64,000 nucleotides of DNA, from positions 1 to 64,000 of the forward strand of contig CAIVHB010000144.1 of NCBI GenBank assembly GCA_903905585.1. The letters run 5' to 3'. Below, piece after piece: positions 8,137 through 17,739 of this stretch (the stretch's first letter is position 1; each line of letters starts with the position of its first letter). The stretch is from an uncultured Ferrovum sp. (GTDB taxonomy: Bacteria > Pseudomonadota > Gammaproteobacteria > Burkholderiales > Ferrovaceae). A program made the position numbers and the translations under genes. The notes beneath the pieces are model-generated. The model searched no databases. It was not told the DNA's origin and was given only the letters and a program-made list of their open reading frames with translations.

Positions 8137-9085
8137 GCACCTGAAGCAGTCTCTGAACACCTCGCTTCTGCTGACCCCAAAAGCTATGGCCATAGTCACG
8201 ACCATTTCTTTGATCGAATATCCCTGTCGGACCTTCATAGGGAATAAAGCGGGCACTATTAAAAAGAATATCCCAGATCGGAAATAACACTGCAAAGTTG
8301 CACCCTTGCAGAGCACCTTGATGCCCGAGATCAATAGCGTGATGTACGCGGTGAAAGTGAGGGCTTACAAGCAAACAATCTCCCCATTGGCCAAATGAGA
8401 GTTTAATATTGGCGTGTGCCAAGCTTTGCAAGAAACGTGTAAGAAGAGCCAAGAGCAAAAACTGACTGGGTGGCACTCCAATCACTAAAGCAATACCCGC
8501 AAACCAAGATGCCCCCAAAACATCATCGATGAGGTGATTACGGTCATCGGTCCATAAACTCATGCGCTGTTGACTGTGATGCAGCGCATGCAAAGCCCAC
8601 CACCACTCTAATCGATGCTGCAGCCTGTGTTGCCAATAAGCCGCAAAGTCTAAAACGATCAAGTATGCGATGAAGGTAGCGATAGGACGGTTAATAAGAA
8701 AAGGAAACAAACCTTCCAAGGTAAATGGAATAAATCCGTTAAAACGGAGCATGGCATCGATCGAATCGGCCAGCGGTTGAATGGCAATAAAAAAAAGTAA
8801 GGGCACCACACCAAGGCGATGCAAGAGGGTATAAATCACATCGGTACCCACCCCTTCTCTTGAAGACCATTTCTCGGCGGGGCGCAATGCTTCAAGAGGC
8901 CGCAAAACGAGGTACAAAGCTAAAACCTCTAGAATGCCAAACAAAAAAAATTCTACGCCATCAAAAGCAATTTCAAGCCAGTTATCTAATTGTAGTAGGT
9001 GAATGAGCGGCTCAACCGTGTTCTCAAAAACCAAGTCTTGTATATGAGAAAAAAATGGGCTTAATAGGTCGGTCACGCCAGGCAC
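8114..9085 (-). CDS. Sterol desaturase / fatty acid hydroxylase family protein
   Basis: Integral-membrane di-iron oxygenase of 323 residues. The eight-histidine signature is present: HRLQH (153-157), HALHH (166-170) and HFHRVHH (243-249), with several hydrophobic spans around it. Such enzymes hydroxylate or desaturate lipids; the substrate here is unknown. The start is GTG at 9085, only 22 bp after the deacetylase gene, so it is likely the third gene of the propeller-deacetylase-hydroxylase set. Its end overlaps the small convergent gene. Confidence 0.85.
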   Translation of the reverse strand: MPGVTDLLSPFFSHIQDLVFENTVEPLIHLLQLDNWLEIAFDGVEFFLFGILEVLALYLVLRPLEALRPAEKWSSREGVGTDVIYTLLHRLGVVPLLFFIAIQPLADSIDAMLRFNGFIPFTLEGLFPFLINRPIATFIAYLIVLDFAAYWQHRLQHRLEWWWALHALHHSQQRMSLWTDDRNHLIDDVLGASWFAGIALVIGVPPSQFLLLALLTRFLQSLAHANIKLSFGQWGDCLLVSPHFHRVHHAIDLGHQGALQGCNFAVLFPIWDILFNSARFIPYEGPTGIFDQRNGRDYGHSFWGQQKRGVQRLLQVLTHSLQK

Positions 9086-9107
9086 TCAATCATTGGGCCA
9101 TTAAACT

Positions 9108-9917
9108 TCACGGCGCAGAAACGATCTTTGCAAAACAAAACCCTTTCGCTTTGAGGCCTTGAATGAGCGGCTGAAATACCCGCACAAAAGGATCTTGGCG
9201 CGAACGTATTCCCAAATGCATCATCAAGACATCTCCTGATCTGATTCTCTTCAGCGCCCGCTCTAACAACAAGCTATTAGGATAGGTTACAGAGGACAAT
9301 TCATCCCCCAAAAAGCCTGCATCGCTCCAACCCACGTGTTTCGGAAAACCACATTGCTTTGCCCACTCTAAGGAGCGAGAGGTAGTCTTTCCCCCAGGGG
9401 CGCGCCAGATTGTGCTGAGATGCTGTCCTGTGATCTCAGCAAAGCGAGTATCCACCTTTTTCATTTCCTGACAAAACTCGGCCTGATCCATGACTAGTGT
9501 AGAACGATCTGAACGAGAGGTTCTCAGCCTGCCGTCAGCAAGATCTTCTCGGGCAGTAGCGTGGCTCCATGTGTGATTACCAAAGGCGTGGCCATCTGCC
9601 ACCAAGCGCTTCCAAAACGGAACCCAGCGCGAGTCTAAAACACGATCTCCGTAAGCGGTCTCTTCATTGGCAATGAAAAAAGTAGCCGGAATTTTTTCTG
9701 TTTGAAGCACATCTGCTATTTGCTCCGCGGCAGTCATACTACCGGTATCTATCGTGAGATATAAGGTACCGGATTGGCAGTGCTCCGAATCTGCATGACG
9801 CGTGGCTGCATAGGAGGCAAGAGGAATAAAAAAAATCATTCCCATGACAAGCACAACCACTAAGAATGAAGCTGGCTTGGCTTTAATCGCTGTGACTGTA
9901 TTTAGAGCACCCATCAT
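9108..9917 (-). CDS. Polysaccharide deacetylase family protein
   Basis: Exported or membrane-anchored NodB-homology protein of 269 residues, expected to remove N- or O-acetyl groups from a cell-envelope or other polysaccharide. A hydrophobic signal segment lies at about 17-36 (SFLVVVLVMGMIFFIPLASY). The NodB domain begins at TLYLTIDTGS. The metal histidines H115 and H119 (GNHTWSH) and the WRAPGG motif (R172, P174) are present. The usual TFDDG motif reads TIDTG, so the first Asp (D57) is kept and the second, a metal ligand in classical enzymes, is Thr. Two ATGs (9917 and 9914) directly follow 14 copies of a 7-bp repeat whose GAGA units would act as the ribosome site. Activity is therefore uncertain. 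Confidence 0.83.
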   Translation of the reverse strand: MMGALNTVTAIKAKPASFLVVVLVMGMIFFIPLASYAATRHADSEHCQSGTLYLTIDTGSMTAAEQIADVLQTEKIPATFFIANEETAYGDRVLDSRWVPFWKRLVADGHAFGNHTWSHATAREDLADGRLRTSRSDRSTLVMDQAEFCQEMKKVDTRFAEITGQHLSTIWRAPGGKTTSRSLEWAKQCGFPKHVGWSDAGFLGDELSSVTYPNSLLLERALKRIRSGDVLMMHLGIRSRQDPFVRVFQPLIQGLKAKGFCFAKIVSAP

Positions 9918-9918
9918 T

Positions 9919-10016
<98 letters not shown>

Positions 10017-10025
10017 TTCTATACC

Positions 10026-10982
10026 TTAGCGCGGAACATGGGATGCAAAGAAAATACCATGGGGAGAACGCCCCACCGGAACCACATGGGATAGCTTAAA
10101 AGTCTGCATATCAATCACACTCACTTGGCGCAGCCAGCGAGAGGTAACCCACAACTCTTTACGGTCTGCAGAAAGCTCCATGCAGTCAGGCCCACCAGGA
10201 ACTGCAAAGGTATTTTCTACTTTCATGGTATTGACATTCAGTATAGAGACCGTGTTATCCACCCGGTTAGAGACCAGGAAACGCAAACCATCTCCCATCG
10301 AAAACAGGTTATGTGCGCCTTTACCAGTCTGAATTTTTTGTATCACGCGATGGTTTTGCCAATCTACTACTGCCACATCATCCTCACCCATTACGCCGAC
10401 GAGTAAGTTACGCCCATCAGGGGTGATCACAATACCAGCCGGGGTTTTTCCGACAGGAATCACCCAGGCAACTTTTCGGGCAAGCAAGTCTATTGCAGCA
10501 AGCTGATCCGACCCTTGAAGGGTGACGAATAAAAAGTGATTACTGGGATCAAAAACAAGATGCGATGGCGTCTTTGGCAAGCTGAATCGCATCTCCAGCC
10601 TAAAGCCCTCTGCTTGATAAATATCTACCCGATCTAATCGTAAGGAAGTGGTGGCAAACCACTTTTTATCCGCACTAAAAGCGAGTTGGTAGGGGTCACT
10701 AATATTTGATAAGCGTGATTTAATTTGGCCTGAAATAGGGTCAAGAAATACCAAATCATTGCTCACAGAGTTTGCAACCATCAGCGCGCTATTGTCTGGC
10801 AGACTCATAAGATGATGAGGTTCACGCCCTACATATATTTTCTTGATTTCTTGATAAGTGGTTTTATCCACTAAACTCACCGTACCATCACCGGAATTCA
10901 GGACAATCGCCACTTCAGCTTGGGCTAGCCCTATCCAGCACACTATCCCTAAAAGGATAGTTCTCACCAAAAGGACTCGCAT
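10026..10982 (-). CDS. YVTN-type beta-propeller protein, exported
   Basis: 318 residues with a signal peptide (about 1-22, ending GLAQA) followed by about seven 40-residue blades. Blade signatures include SGDGTVSLVDKTT, GREPHHLM, VGKTPAGIVITPDGR, VDNTVSILN and VGRSPHGIFF. Such YVTN propellers are periplasmic or surface scaffolds; no catalytic or haem-binding motif (CxxCH) is visible, so the function is unknown. It is the first gene of a leftward set with the deacetylase and hydroxylase. Its stop codon happens to be in the same frame as the deacetylase start at the present repeat number. Confidence 0.82.
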   Translation of the reverse strand: MRVLLVRTILLGIVCWIGLAQAEVAIVLNSGDGTVSLVDKTTYQEIKKIYVGREPHHLMSLPDNSALMVANSVSNDLVFLDPISGQIKSRLSNISDPYQLAFSADKKWFATTSLRLDRVDIYQAEGFRLEMRFSLPKTPSHLVFDPSNHFLFVTLQGSDQLAAIDLLARKVAWVIPVGKTPAGIVITPDGRNLLVGVMGEDDVAVVDWQNHRVIQKIQTGKGAHNLFSMGDGLRFLVSNRVDNTVSILNVNTMKVENTFAVPGGPDCMELSADRKELWVTSRWLRQVSVIDMQTFKLSHVVPVGRSPHGIFFASHVPR

Positions 10983-11061
10983 CAGGTAGACTCCAAAAAT
11001 TGAATACTTGATTTAACGCTTTGCGTCACTGTATAGACGACAAGATACCATACCGATACCC

Positions 11062-11607
11062 ATGAAGTTCTGCAGCGCTTGTGGCGCCTTTGTTGATCAA
11101 CGCGTCCCCGCAGGGGATACCCTTCCACGCTATATTTGCGATGGATGCGAAACTATTCATTACGAAAATCCTAAGCTGGTAGTAGGCTGCATTCCAGAGT
11201 GGGGAGATCAAATCTTATTGTGCCGACGCGCCATTGAACCTCGCCATGGATTCTGGACGCTACCCGCTGGTTTTTTAGAAAACGGAGAAAGCGCATCCGC
11301 AGGTGCGGTCCGCGAAACATTAGAAGAAGCCGAAGCTCGGGTGGAAATTGGTGAAATGTTTAGCTTCTATAATCTCACGCACATCAACCAAATCTACGTC
11401 ATGTTTAGGGCGCGTTTATTAGACCTCAACTTTCGCCCAGGAACCGAGAGCTTAGAAGTAAAGCTTTTCACAGAAGAAGAAATTCCTTGGAACGAGATGG
11501 CATTTAGAACCGTCGGCGAAACACTTAAACACTATTTCGCCGACAGAAAGAGGGGGGCATTTACGCTTCACATGGGGGACATGCCCCCACCGCCCTCCCC
11601 TTATTAA
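11062..11607 (+). CDS. Nudix hydrolase with N-terminal zinc ribbon
   Basis: 181 residues. A Cys4 zinc ribbon (C4, C7, C26, C29) is followed by a Nudix fold. The Nudix box runs from G70 through E76, R84-E85 and E88-E89, but the usual Gly near its end is Glu (EEAEA). The family cleaves nucleoside diphosphates linked to another moiety; the zinc ribbon suggests a NADH-pyrophosphatase/YfcD-like group, but the substrate is not predictable. The gene is divergent from the propeller gene with 79 bp between, and its last four bases overlap the end of the chemoreceptor gene. Confidence 0.87.
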   Translation: MKFCSACGAFVDQRVPAGDTLPRYICDGCETIHYENPKLVVGCIPEWGDQILLCRRAIEPRHGFWTLPAGFLENGESASAGAVRETLEEAEARVEIGEMFSFYNLTHINQIYVMFRARLLDLNFRPGTESLEVKLFTEEEIPWNEMAFRTVGETLKHYFADRKRGAFTLHMGDMPPPPSPY

Positions 11608-13613
11608 TCGAGTTTGAAGCGCACCATAGAGCGCTGCAAATCCAAGGCCAAAGACTCAAGATGAGAGGCTGCAGCTAGGGTATCTGTTCCACTTTCTGAA
11701 GTTTGCGCAGTCATCCCAGCAGAAGTCTCAACATTCAAAGCAATTTGATTGATCGCAACGCTTTGTTCATTGACTGAGTTACTGATATCACTTACTCCAT
11801 TGCAAGCTTGTTCAACGGCGTTGCGCGCTGATGCCATTGATTCCATCACTTCAGTGAGATGTTTGGTAGACGATTCAACTGCAATACGACTCTGACCAAC
11901 AGTCTTCTCAAGAGTCTGAGATTGCAGTGTCAGTGCATTGGTCACTTCATCTATATGAGAAGCAGACTGCCCTGATTTTTCTGCCAGTTTTCGAACCTCA
12001 TCCGCAACCACTGCAAACCCTCGACCCTGCTCACCTGCGCGTGCTGCCTCAATTGCCGCGTTCAAAGCCAATAAGTTGGTCTGATCCGCAATATCTTTAA
12101 CCTGTCGAGTCATTCCTGCAATTTGGCTGGCACTTTCAATAAACGCATGAATAGAAGAAGAAATCGCTTCAACTGCGACATTGATACGATCCATTTCACG
12201 ACTTAAGCCCTCGATACGCTCGTTCCCATTTGAGGTCAGCTGCAAGCTGTGATACGCCTGTTGAGACACGTCGCGGGCATTGCCTGCAACAGAACCCACA
12301 CTGGTAGACATTTCTTCTACGGTTGCGGCCATTGAAGCAATAGAACGATTTTGTGTTTCCGATGCAGTTGCGATCGCACTGGCATTTCTGGTTAGTTGCT
12401 GCGCTGAGGTCGCTACTTGGTCCGAACCGCTTCGAACGGAGGCCACAATCTCACGTAATGCCAAGGACATTTGTGACAAAGATTGGATTAAGACCCCAAT
12501 TTCGTCTTGTCGAGTGACCTCAGGTTGAACAGACAAATCCCCTTTCGCTACTGCATGTGTCAGACGTGATGCCTCGTTTAGCCCTTGATGAATGGAGCGC
12601 GTAATAAAATACCCCAACAGAACACCTAATCCAGCTAAAGCGAGCAGTCCTGCTATCAAAAATAGGAATTGCTGACGCCCTGAATGAACTCTACCTGTTA
12701 ACAAATCCGAAAGTTCAGGGAGAATTTTATCTTCCAATGCAAACTGTTTATCAATTGCTTGGGTAGCCGTTGCGAAATAGTCTTCCACTGAATAATTAAT
12801 TTGATCTGCTGCAAAAACTGTCCTGACCAATTCCGTCAGCTCTTGAGCGGATTTGTTTGACTGTGCAAGATCATCTTTAACCAAGTCAGCGAGTTTGGGA
12901 TCTGCTGCGCTGGCTTTTTCTAATTCCCGACGGAATAAATGCGCATTATCTTCAATGCCTTGGATCAAGCTAAATACGACAGCTTTGTCTTGGAGGCTGG
13001 CATTCTTTGCAATTAAGATGGCACTACCTTTGCCACGCAATTTGGCGATACTTTCGGTCAAGGCAGGAAGGTGAACAGTTGAAGCTATCACCATATGATA
13101 AGTGGGGCCATCCGGATCTAAAGACAGTCCATAAGCATCAATTAACAGATCATTAAAAACCAACAAATCTGCAATTGTCTCACTATGCTTTGCCATACTT
13201 TCGTTGGCACTAATGGTCTTGTTCGCAACTGCAGTAGAAACGGAATTCCATTCTGCATGAACTTTTTTCCAAGCGGCTTTCAAGCCGTCGTCAGCGATAC
13301 CTTGTTCTACTAATTTATCTAATTTTATATAAAGGGCGTCTGCCTCTTTATAAGCTGATTCGCGTTTTTCGCTGGCCGACGTATCGCCCGATAGTACGAT
13401 GGCTGAGAATCCACGGTGCTTCTGGGTAGCACGCAAGAGATCTAAAGTCACTCGTAGAGGTGCTATGCCTTGGAGTTCTGTAACCGCTGTGTCGATGTTT
13501 CCGGAATTAATTTGGATGTAGAACCAAGATGGCACAGCTTGCAACACAAGCCCCAACAGTCCTATTAAAAAAAATTTTTTCCAAAGAACAAGGTTATCGA
13601 GAAACGAAGTCAT
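11604..13613 (-). CDS. Methyl-accepting chemotaxis protein
   Basis: Inner-membrane chemoreceptor of 669 residues when started at the ATG at 13613, which has AGGA six bases upstream; longer in-frame starts at 13625 and 13652 lack such a site. Layout: membrane span 1 (KKFFLIGLLGLVLQAVPSWF), a long helical periplasmic sensor of about 290 residues, span 2 (FLFLIAGLLALAGLGVLLGY), a HAMP domain, and the signalling helical hairpin with the conserved tip IADQTNLLALNAAIEAARAG. The C-terminus (MVRFKLD) has no CheR/CheB tethering pentapeptide. The ligand is unknown. No che genes are nearby. Confidence 0.93.
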   Translation of the reverse strand: MTSFLDNLVLWKKFFLIGLLGLVLQAVPSWFYIQINSGNIDTAVTELQGIAPLRVTLDLLRATQKHRGFSAIVLSGDTSASEKRESAYKEADALYIKLDKLVEQGIADDGLKAAWKKVHAEWNSVSTAVANKTISANESMAKHSETIADLLVFNDLLIDAYGLSLDPDGPTYHMVIASTVHLPALTESIAKLRGKGSAILIAKNASLQDKAVVFSLIQGIEDNAHLFRRELEKASAADPKLADLVKDDLAQSNKSAQELTELVRTVFAADQINYSVEDYFATATQAIDKQFALEDKILPELSDLLTGRVHSGRQQFLFLIAGLLALAGLGVLLGYFITRSIHQGLNEASRLTHAVAKGDLSVQPEVTRQDEIGVLIQSLSQMSLALREIVASVRSGSDQVATSAQQLTRNASAIATASETQNRSIASMAATVEEMSTSVGSVAGNARDVSQQAYHSLQLTSNGNERIEGLSREMDRINVAVEAISSSIHAFIESASQIAGMTRQVKDIADQTNLLALNAAIEAARAGEQGRGFAVVADEVRKLAEKSGQSASHIDEVTNALTLQSQTLEKTVGQSRIAVESSTKHLTEVMESMASARNAVEQACNGVSDISNSVNEQSVAINQIALNVETSAGMTAQTSESGTDTLAAASHLESLALDLQRSMVRFKLD

Positions 13614-13726
13614 GGCAATCCTCATAATGGGCAGCGGAACAACAGCCATCATGATAAGCGGCTATCGTTACAATTTTTTAGGCATAAGAAAAATGCCCAT
13701 TTCCAGCAATTTTGACGCCCTAAAAT

Positions 13727-13757
13727 AAAAAAGGGAAGGTTTTTATTCTTCCCTTTT
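13727..13757 (-). terminator. Rho-independent terminator after htpG
   Basis: AAAAGGGAAG (13729-13738) and CTTCCCTTTT (13748-13757) form a 10-bp stem with a 9-base loop. On the minus strand it is followed by TTTTTTATTTT. It lies 37 bp after the htpG stop. Confidence 0.8.
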
Positions 13758-13793
13758 GTACTTATACTTTACTTATGCGCTTAAGACCTTGAT

Positions 13794-15668
13794 TTAAGAC
13801 TGAAGTAAGAGTGAATTGAGTCTTCGCACAAAGGCTGAAGGATTATCTAAATGCCCGCCCTCTGCCAAAATACTTTGATCTAATAGGAGTTGGCTCCACT
13901 CTCCCACCTTGGCAATATCTGATTCAGCATCTAAACGCTGAATCAACGGATGGCTAGCATTGATTTCTAAAATGAGCTTATCTTTAGGAATATCCTGCCC
14001 TGCTGCTTTTAACATTCGGGCTAGATGGCCTGATATCGCTCCCTCAGGAACAACAACGCAAGCGGGTGACTCTGTTAGCCTTTGAGAAATGCGGACATTC
14101 TCTACACGCTCACCTAAAGCTTCTTGCATTGTTTCACACAGTTTCTTGAGATGATCATTATCTTCAGGTTTAACTTTTTCTTCGTCGCTTGCTCCTGGAA
14201 TTTTAGTCAAATCGAGATCGCCTTTGGCTACCGACACAAAAGACTTTCCCTCAAACTCATGCAGATGGCTCGCCACCCATTCATCTACCCGATCAGACAG
14301 CAAGAGTACTTCAATACCGCGCTTCTTAAAGACTTCAAGGTGAGGACTATTCTTCGCGGCCGACCATGAGTCTGCCGTGACATAGTAAATAGCTTCCTGA
14401 CCTTCTTTCATTGTAGACACATACTCGGCAAGGCTCACTTGCGCATCACTTTGTTCACTACGCGTGCTAGGGAAACGCAATAAGCTAGACCATTTTTCGC
14501 GATTAGCATGCTCCTCACCTGCACCTTCTTTGAAGGCTTGTCCAAACTCAGTCCAGAAGGTTGCGTACTTTTCAGGAGAGTTGGCCGCTAAGTCTTCTAG
14601 CAAGCCTAAAACCTTTTTAGTGCAACCCGCACGAATGGCATCGATGTCTTTGCTTTCTTGCAGGATCTCACGGGAGACATTTAAGGGTAAATCATTCGAG
14701 TCAATGACTCCTCGCACAAAGCGCAAATAATTAGGCAGCAGCTTCTTGGCGTCTTCCATAATAAAGACACGTTTCACATAGAGCTTGATGCCGTTCCTTG
14801 GCTCACGATCCCATAAATCAAAAGGTGCGCGAGCGGGGATATAGAGAAGTTCAGTATATTCTTGACGACCTTCCACTCTGGCATGACTCCAAGCAAGAGG
14901 CGGCTCAAAATCATGCGCTACATGCTTGTAGAACTCCTGATATTGCTCGTCCGTAATTTCACTTTTGGGGCGCGCCCATAATGCACTAGCTTGATTAAGG
15001 ACCTCGTCTTTACCATCCTTATCCTTACCTAGAATAGGCAACTGAATATGGTCGGAGTAGCGTCGCACAATATTGTGCAGTTGCCAGGTCTCTAGCAGGC
15101 TGTCCTCGCCCTCACGCAGATGAAGCGTCACCGATGTGCCGCGCGGTGCTTCGCCAACGGCTTCTAATGTGTAACTTCCATCCCCTGCAGATTCCCAGCG
15201 AATCGCCGAGTCAGCAGGACCACCTGCCCGCCGGGTGACGAGTGATACCTTGTCTGCCACGATAAAAGCAGAATAAAACCCCACCCCGAATTGCCCAATA
15301 AGACGGGCGTCTTTGGCATCATCACCCGTCAAGCGACCTAAAAACTCTTTTGTACCCGATTTGGCTATGGTGCCGATGTTCTCGATCACTTCCTCGCGAC
15401 TCATCCCAATACCATTGTCACTGATGGTAATGGTGCGCGCATCTTTATTGGCCTCAATCCGTACTTTAAGTTCAGCGTCGTTTTCTAGCAGAGTGGGGTG
15501 CTGTACAGCTTCAAAACGAAGTTTGTCGCATGCATCTGAACCATTCGATACCAGTTCGCGCAGGAAAATCTCTTTATTACTGTAAAGGGAGTGAATCATT
15601 AACTGCAGAAGTTGCTTCACTTCTGCTTGAAACTGCATTTGCTCTGGGGCTTGAGTGGTTTGTGTCAT
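13794..15668 (-). CDS. htpG: Molecular chaperone HtpG (Hsp90)
   Basis: Cytosolic ATP-dependent chaperone of 624 residues, normal for bacterial Hsp90. The N-terminal GHKL ATPase shows the helix [30 protein letters not shown], the nucleotide-binding SDNGIGM and [11 protein letters not shown]. The middle and C-terminal dimerisation domains follow. It has its own downstream terminator. It sits between the nudF-like gene and the chemoreceptor, with 49 bp upstream to nudF. Confidence 0.97.
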   Translation of the reverse strand: MTQTTQAPEQMQFQAEVKQLLQLMIHSLYSNKEIFLRELVSNGSDACDKLRFEAVQHPTLLENDAELKVRIEANKDARTITISDNGIGMSREEVIENIGTIAKSGTKEFLGRLTGDDAKDARLIGQFGVGFYSAFIVADKVSLVTRRAGGPADSAIRWESAGDGSYTLEAVGEAPRGTSVTLHLREGEDSLLETWQLHNIVRRYSDHIQLPILGKDKDGKDEVLNQASALWARPKSEITDEQYQEFYKHVAHDFEPPLAWSHARVEGRQEYTELLYIPARAPFDLWDREPRNGIKLYVKRVFIMEDAKKLLPNYLRFVRGVIDSNDLPLNVSREILQESKDIDAIRAGCTKKVLGLLEDLAANSPEKYATFWTEFGQAFKEGAGEEHANREKWSSLLRFPSTRSEQSDAQVSLAEYVSTMKEGQEAIYYVTADSWSAAKNSPHLEVFKKRGIEVLLLSDRVDEWVASHLHEFEGKSFVSVAKGDLDLTKIPGASDEEKVKPEDNDHLKKLCETMQEALGERVENVRISQRLTESPACVVVPEGAISGHLARMLKAAGQDIPKDKLILEINASHPLIQRLDAESDIAKVGEWSQLLLDQSILAEGGHLDNPSAFVRRLNSLLLQS

Positions 15669-15717
15669 GAGGTCCTCAATAAAAAATAGCTTGGACCATA
15701 AATGGGGTTGCTGTCGA

Positions 15718-16284
15718 TTATTTCAAGTTTCTTCGACGTCGATCCCAGGTAAGAAGAGCCGCTTGGGTTTTACTGTCTTGAATGTGTCCCGCATCCAGCC
15801 AGGCCATTGCCTCTTCAAAAGGCAGAAGAAAACACTCTAGAAACTCTTCTTCATCTCGCTGAACATCTCCCAAGGTAAGGCCTTGGGCAAGATAGATGTA
15901 AACCCGCTCATCGGTGTAGGCAATAGCCACATCATGTTCTAGTAGCAGTGACCATTCGCGCGCTTCCCATCCCGTCTCTTCTCGCAACTCGCGCCGCGCT
16001 GCGCGTTCAGGGGGTTCGCCTGAATCAATTTTACCCGCAGGGATCTCGATGTAGTGGCGCCCCGAGGGATAGCGATACTGCCATTCCAAGACGACTTGAT
16101 CATCATCCGTTAAAGCAAGAATGGCTGCTGCACCGGGGTGCTTAATGTATTCGCGCTCAGCTTCCCCACCATTTGGCAAACTGACACGATCGTTTTGAAC
16201 CTTAAGTAAACGCCCTGAGTAGATTTCCCGCCCTTCAATCTGATGCTCGGTGAAATCCTCAGTTGGCAGAGGCTTAGGGTTCAA
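15718..16284 (-). CDS. nudF: Nudix hydrolase, ADP-ribose pyrophosphatase-like
   Basis: 188-residue Nudix enzyme, probably cleaving ADP-ribose to AMP and ribose-5-phosphate. The Nudix box is complete: G84, E90, R98-E99, E102-E103 and G105 (AGKIDSGE to REETGW). The start is TTG, and its TTGA overlaps the nuoN stop codon, so it is translationally coupled to the end of the NADH dehydrogenase operon. No ATG is near. The gene symbol is the likely family, not proven. Confidence 0.85.
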   Translation of the reverse strand: MNPKPLPTEDFTEHQIEGREIYSGRLLKVQNDRVSLPNGGEAEREYIKHPGAAAILALTDDDQVVLEWQYRYPSGRHYIEIPAGKIDSGEPPERAARRELREETGWEAREWSLLLEHDVAIAYTDERVYIYLAQGLTLGDVQRDEEEFLECFLLPFEEAMAWLDAGHIQDSKTQAALLTWDRRRRNLK

Positions 16285-17729
16285 CGCAGCGATTGCACCA
16301 CGGCGTGGTTCAGCAAGGACATAAGAGGTTGAGGCAATATGCCTAAGACAAAAATTGCAATCCCATTCAATGAGAGTAAAACACGCATATCAAACTCTCC
16401 CTCAATAGGGTGCGTATCTTCTGGCTCATCCATATACATCACTTTAATGATACGCAGATAATAGAAAGCACCAACCAAAGACAGCATCACTGAGAACACA
16501 ACCAACCAGGTATATCCTGCTGCAAGAGCGGCACGGAGTACCGACAATTTTGCAAAAAAGCCCACGGAAGGCGGAATACCTGCCATCGATATCATCACCA
16601 TCAACATCACTAAAGCGAACCAAGGGCTACGTTTATTCAAACCCTTGAAATCCTCTATGGTTTCAGCTTCAAATCCAGCACGCGAAAGAAGCAGAATCAT
16701 TCCAAATGCGCCTAAGCCCATCAAACTGTAGGTTGAAATATAGAAGCTTGCGGCGGCATAACCCTGCTGACTCGCAGCTAAGATACCCAGCAAAACAAAG
16801 CCCATGTGAGAAATAGTGGAATAGGCCAGCATACGTTTGATATTCGTCTGGGCAATCGCTGTGATGTTTCCTAGGGCCAAGGAAAGGACTGCAACCACGA
16901 TCAACATTTGTTGCCAATCGGATGCTAAGGGCGCCAAACCTTCTCCGAGTAAGCGGATAAAGAAAGCAACGCCTGCTATTTTAGGAGCAGTTCCGATGAA
17001 CAATGTCATGGAGGTAGGCGCGCCCTCATAAACATCTGGAATCCACATATGGAAGGGAACAACACCCAATTTAAAGGCTAAACCTGCAACAATAAACACT
17101 AGGCCAATGGTTGCCACTTGATGGTCAACTGTTCCCGTAGAAAGTGCTGTAGCCACTTGCTGAAGTCCTAGCGCACCCGTTGCACCATAGATCATCGACA
17201 TCCCGTACAACAGCAAGCCAGAAGCAAGCGCCCCCAACACAAAGTATTTCATCGCGGCCTCGGTTGAGCGCGCGGAGTCGCGCTGCAAAGCAACGAGCGC
17301 ATATTGTCCCAATGCCAAAAGTTCCAATCCGAGGTATAAGGTAAGAAAATGGTTAGCTGAGATCAACACCATCATTCCCAAGGTAGCAAATAGCATTAGG
17401 GAGAAATACTCACCTTTGAACATATCTCTTTGAACAGAGTAAGCGCGAGTGTAGGCAAAAATAATGGATACCGTAAGGAGTGCCAGCACCTTGAGCGTTC
17501 GACCTAGGGTGTCATCCACAAACATATTGCTGAAGGTATAGACCGGAGCACTATGCGGCATAGAAACCAATGCAAGCACGGTTACCAAGATCGCAACTTG
17601 GCTTAAGAAGTAGGTTAGATTGCGCTGAGCATCATCGAGAAATAGGTCCACCACCAATACAACTGAAACCAAGGACAGCAGAATAATTTCAGGGAGGGCC
17701 GGGGCGATATTGGGAATTGCGGTCATCAT
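16281..17729 (-). CDS. nuoN: NADH-quinone oxidoreductase subunit N
   Basis: Antiporter-like membrane subunit of complex I, 482 residues with about 14 spans, one of the three proton-translocating modules. Conserved parts include LGLELLALGQYALVAL, the KLGVVPFHMWIPDVYEGAP stretch with the key Lys, and KRMLAYSTISHMGF. Last of the 14 nuo genes, 10 bp after nuoM and overlapping the following Nudix gene. Confidence 0.96.
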   Translation of the reverse strand: MMTAIPNIAPALPEIILLSLVSVVLVVDLFLDDAQRNLTYFLSQVAILVTVLALVSMPHSAPVYTFSNMFVDDTLGRTLKVLALLTVSIIFAYTRAYSVQRDMFKGEYFSLMLFATLGMMVLISANHFLTLYLGLELLALGQYALVALQRDSARSTEAAMKYFVLGALASGLLLYGMSMIYGATGALGLQQVATALSTGTVDHQVATIGLVFIVAGLAFKLGVVPFHMWIPDVYEGAPTSMTLFIGTAPKIAGVAFFIRLLGEGLAPLASDWQQMLIVVAVLSLALGNITAIAQTNIKRMLAYSTISHMGFVLLGILAASQQGYAAASFYISTYSLMGLGAFGMILLLSRAGFEAETIEDFKGLNKRSPWFALVMLMVMISMAGIPPSVGFFAKLSVLRAALAAGYTWLVVFSVMLSLVGAFYYLRIIKVMYMDEPEDTHPIEGEFDMRVLLSLNGIAIFVLGILPQPLMSLLNHAVVQSLR

Positions 17730-17739
17730 CGTGCGGGCC

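Noticed and set aside
10125-10406. 93-residue rightward frame opposite the propeller gene
   Set aside because: It lies wholly within the antisense of a well supported gene and resembles no family.
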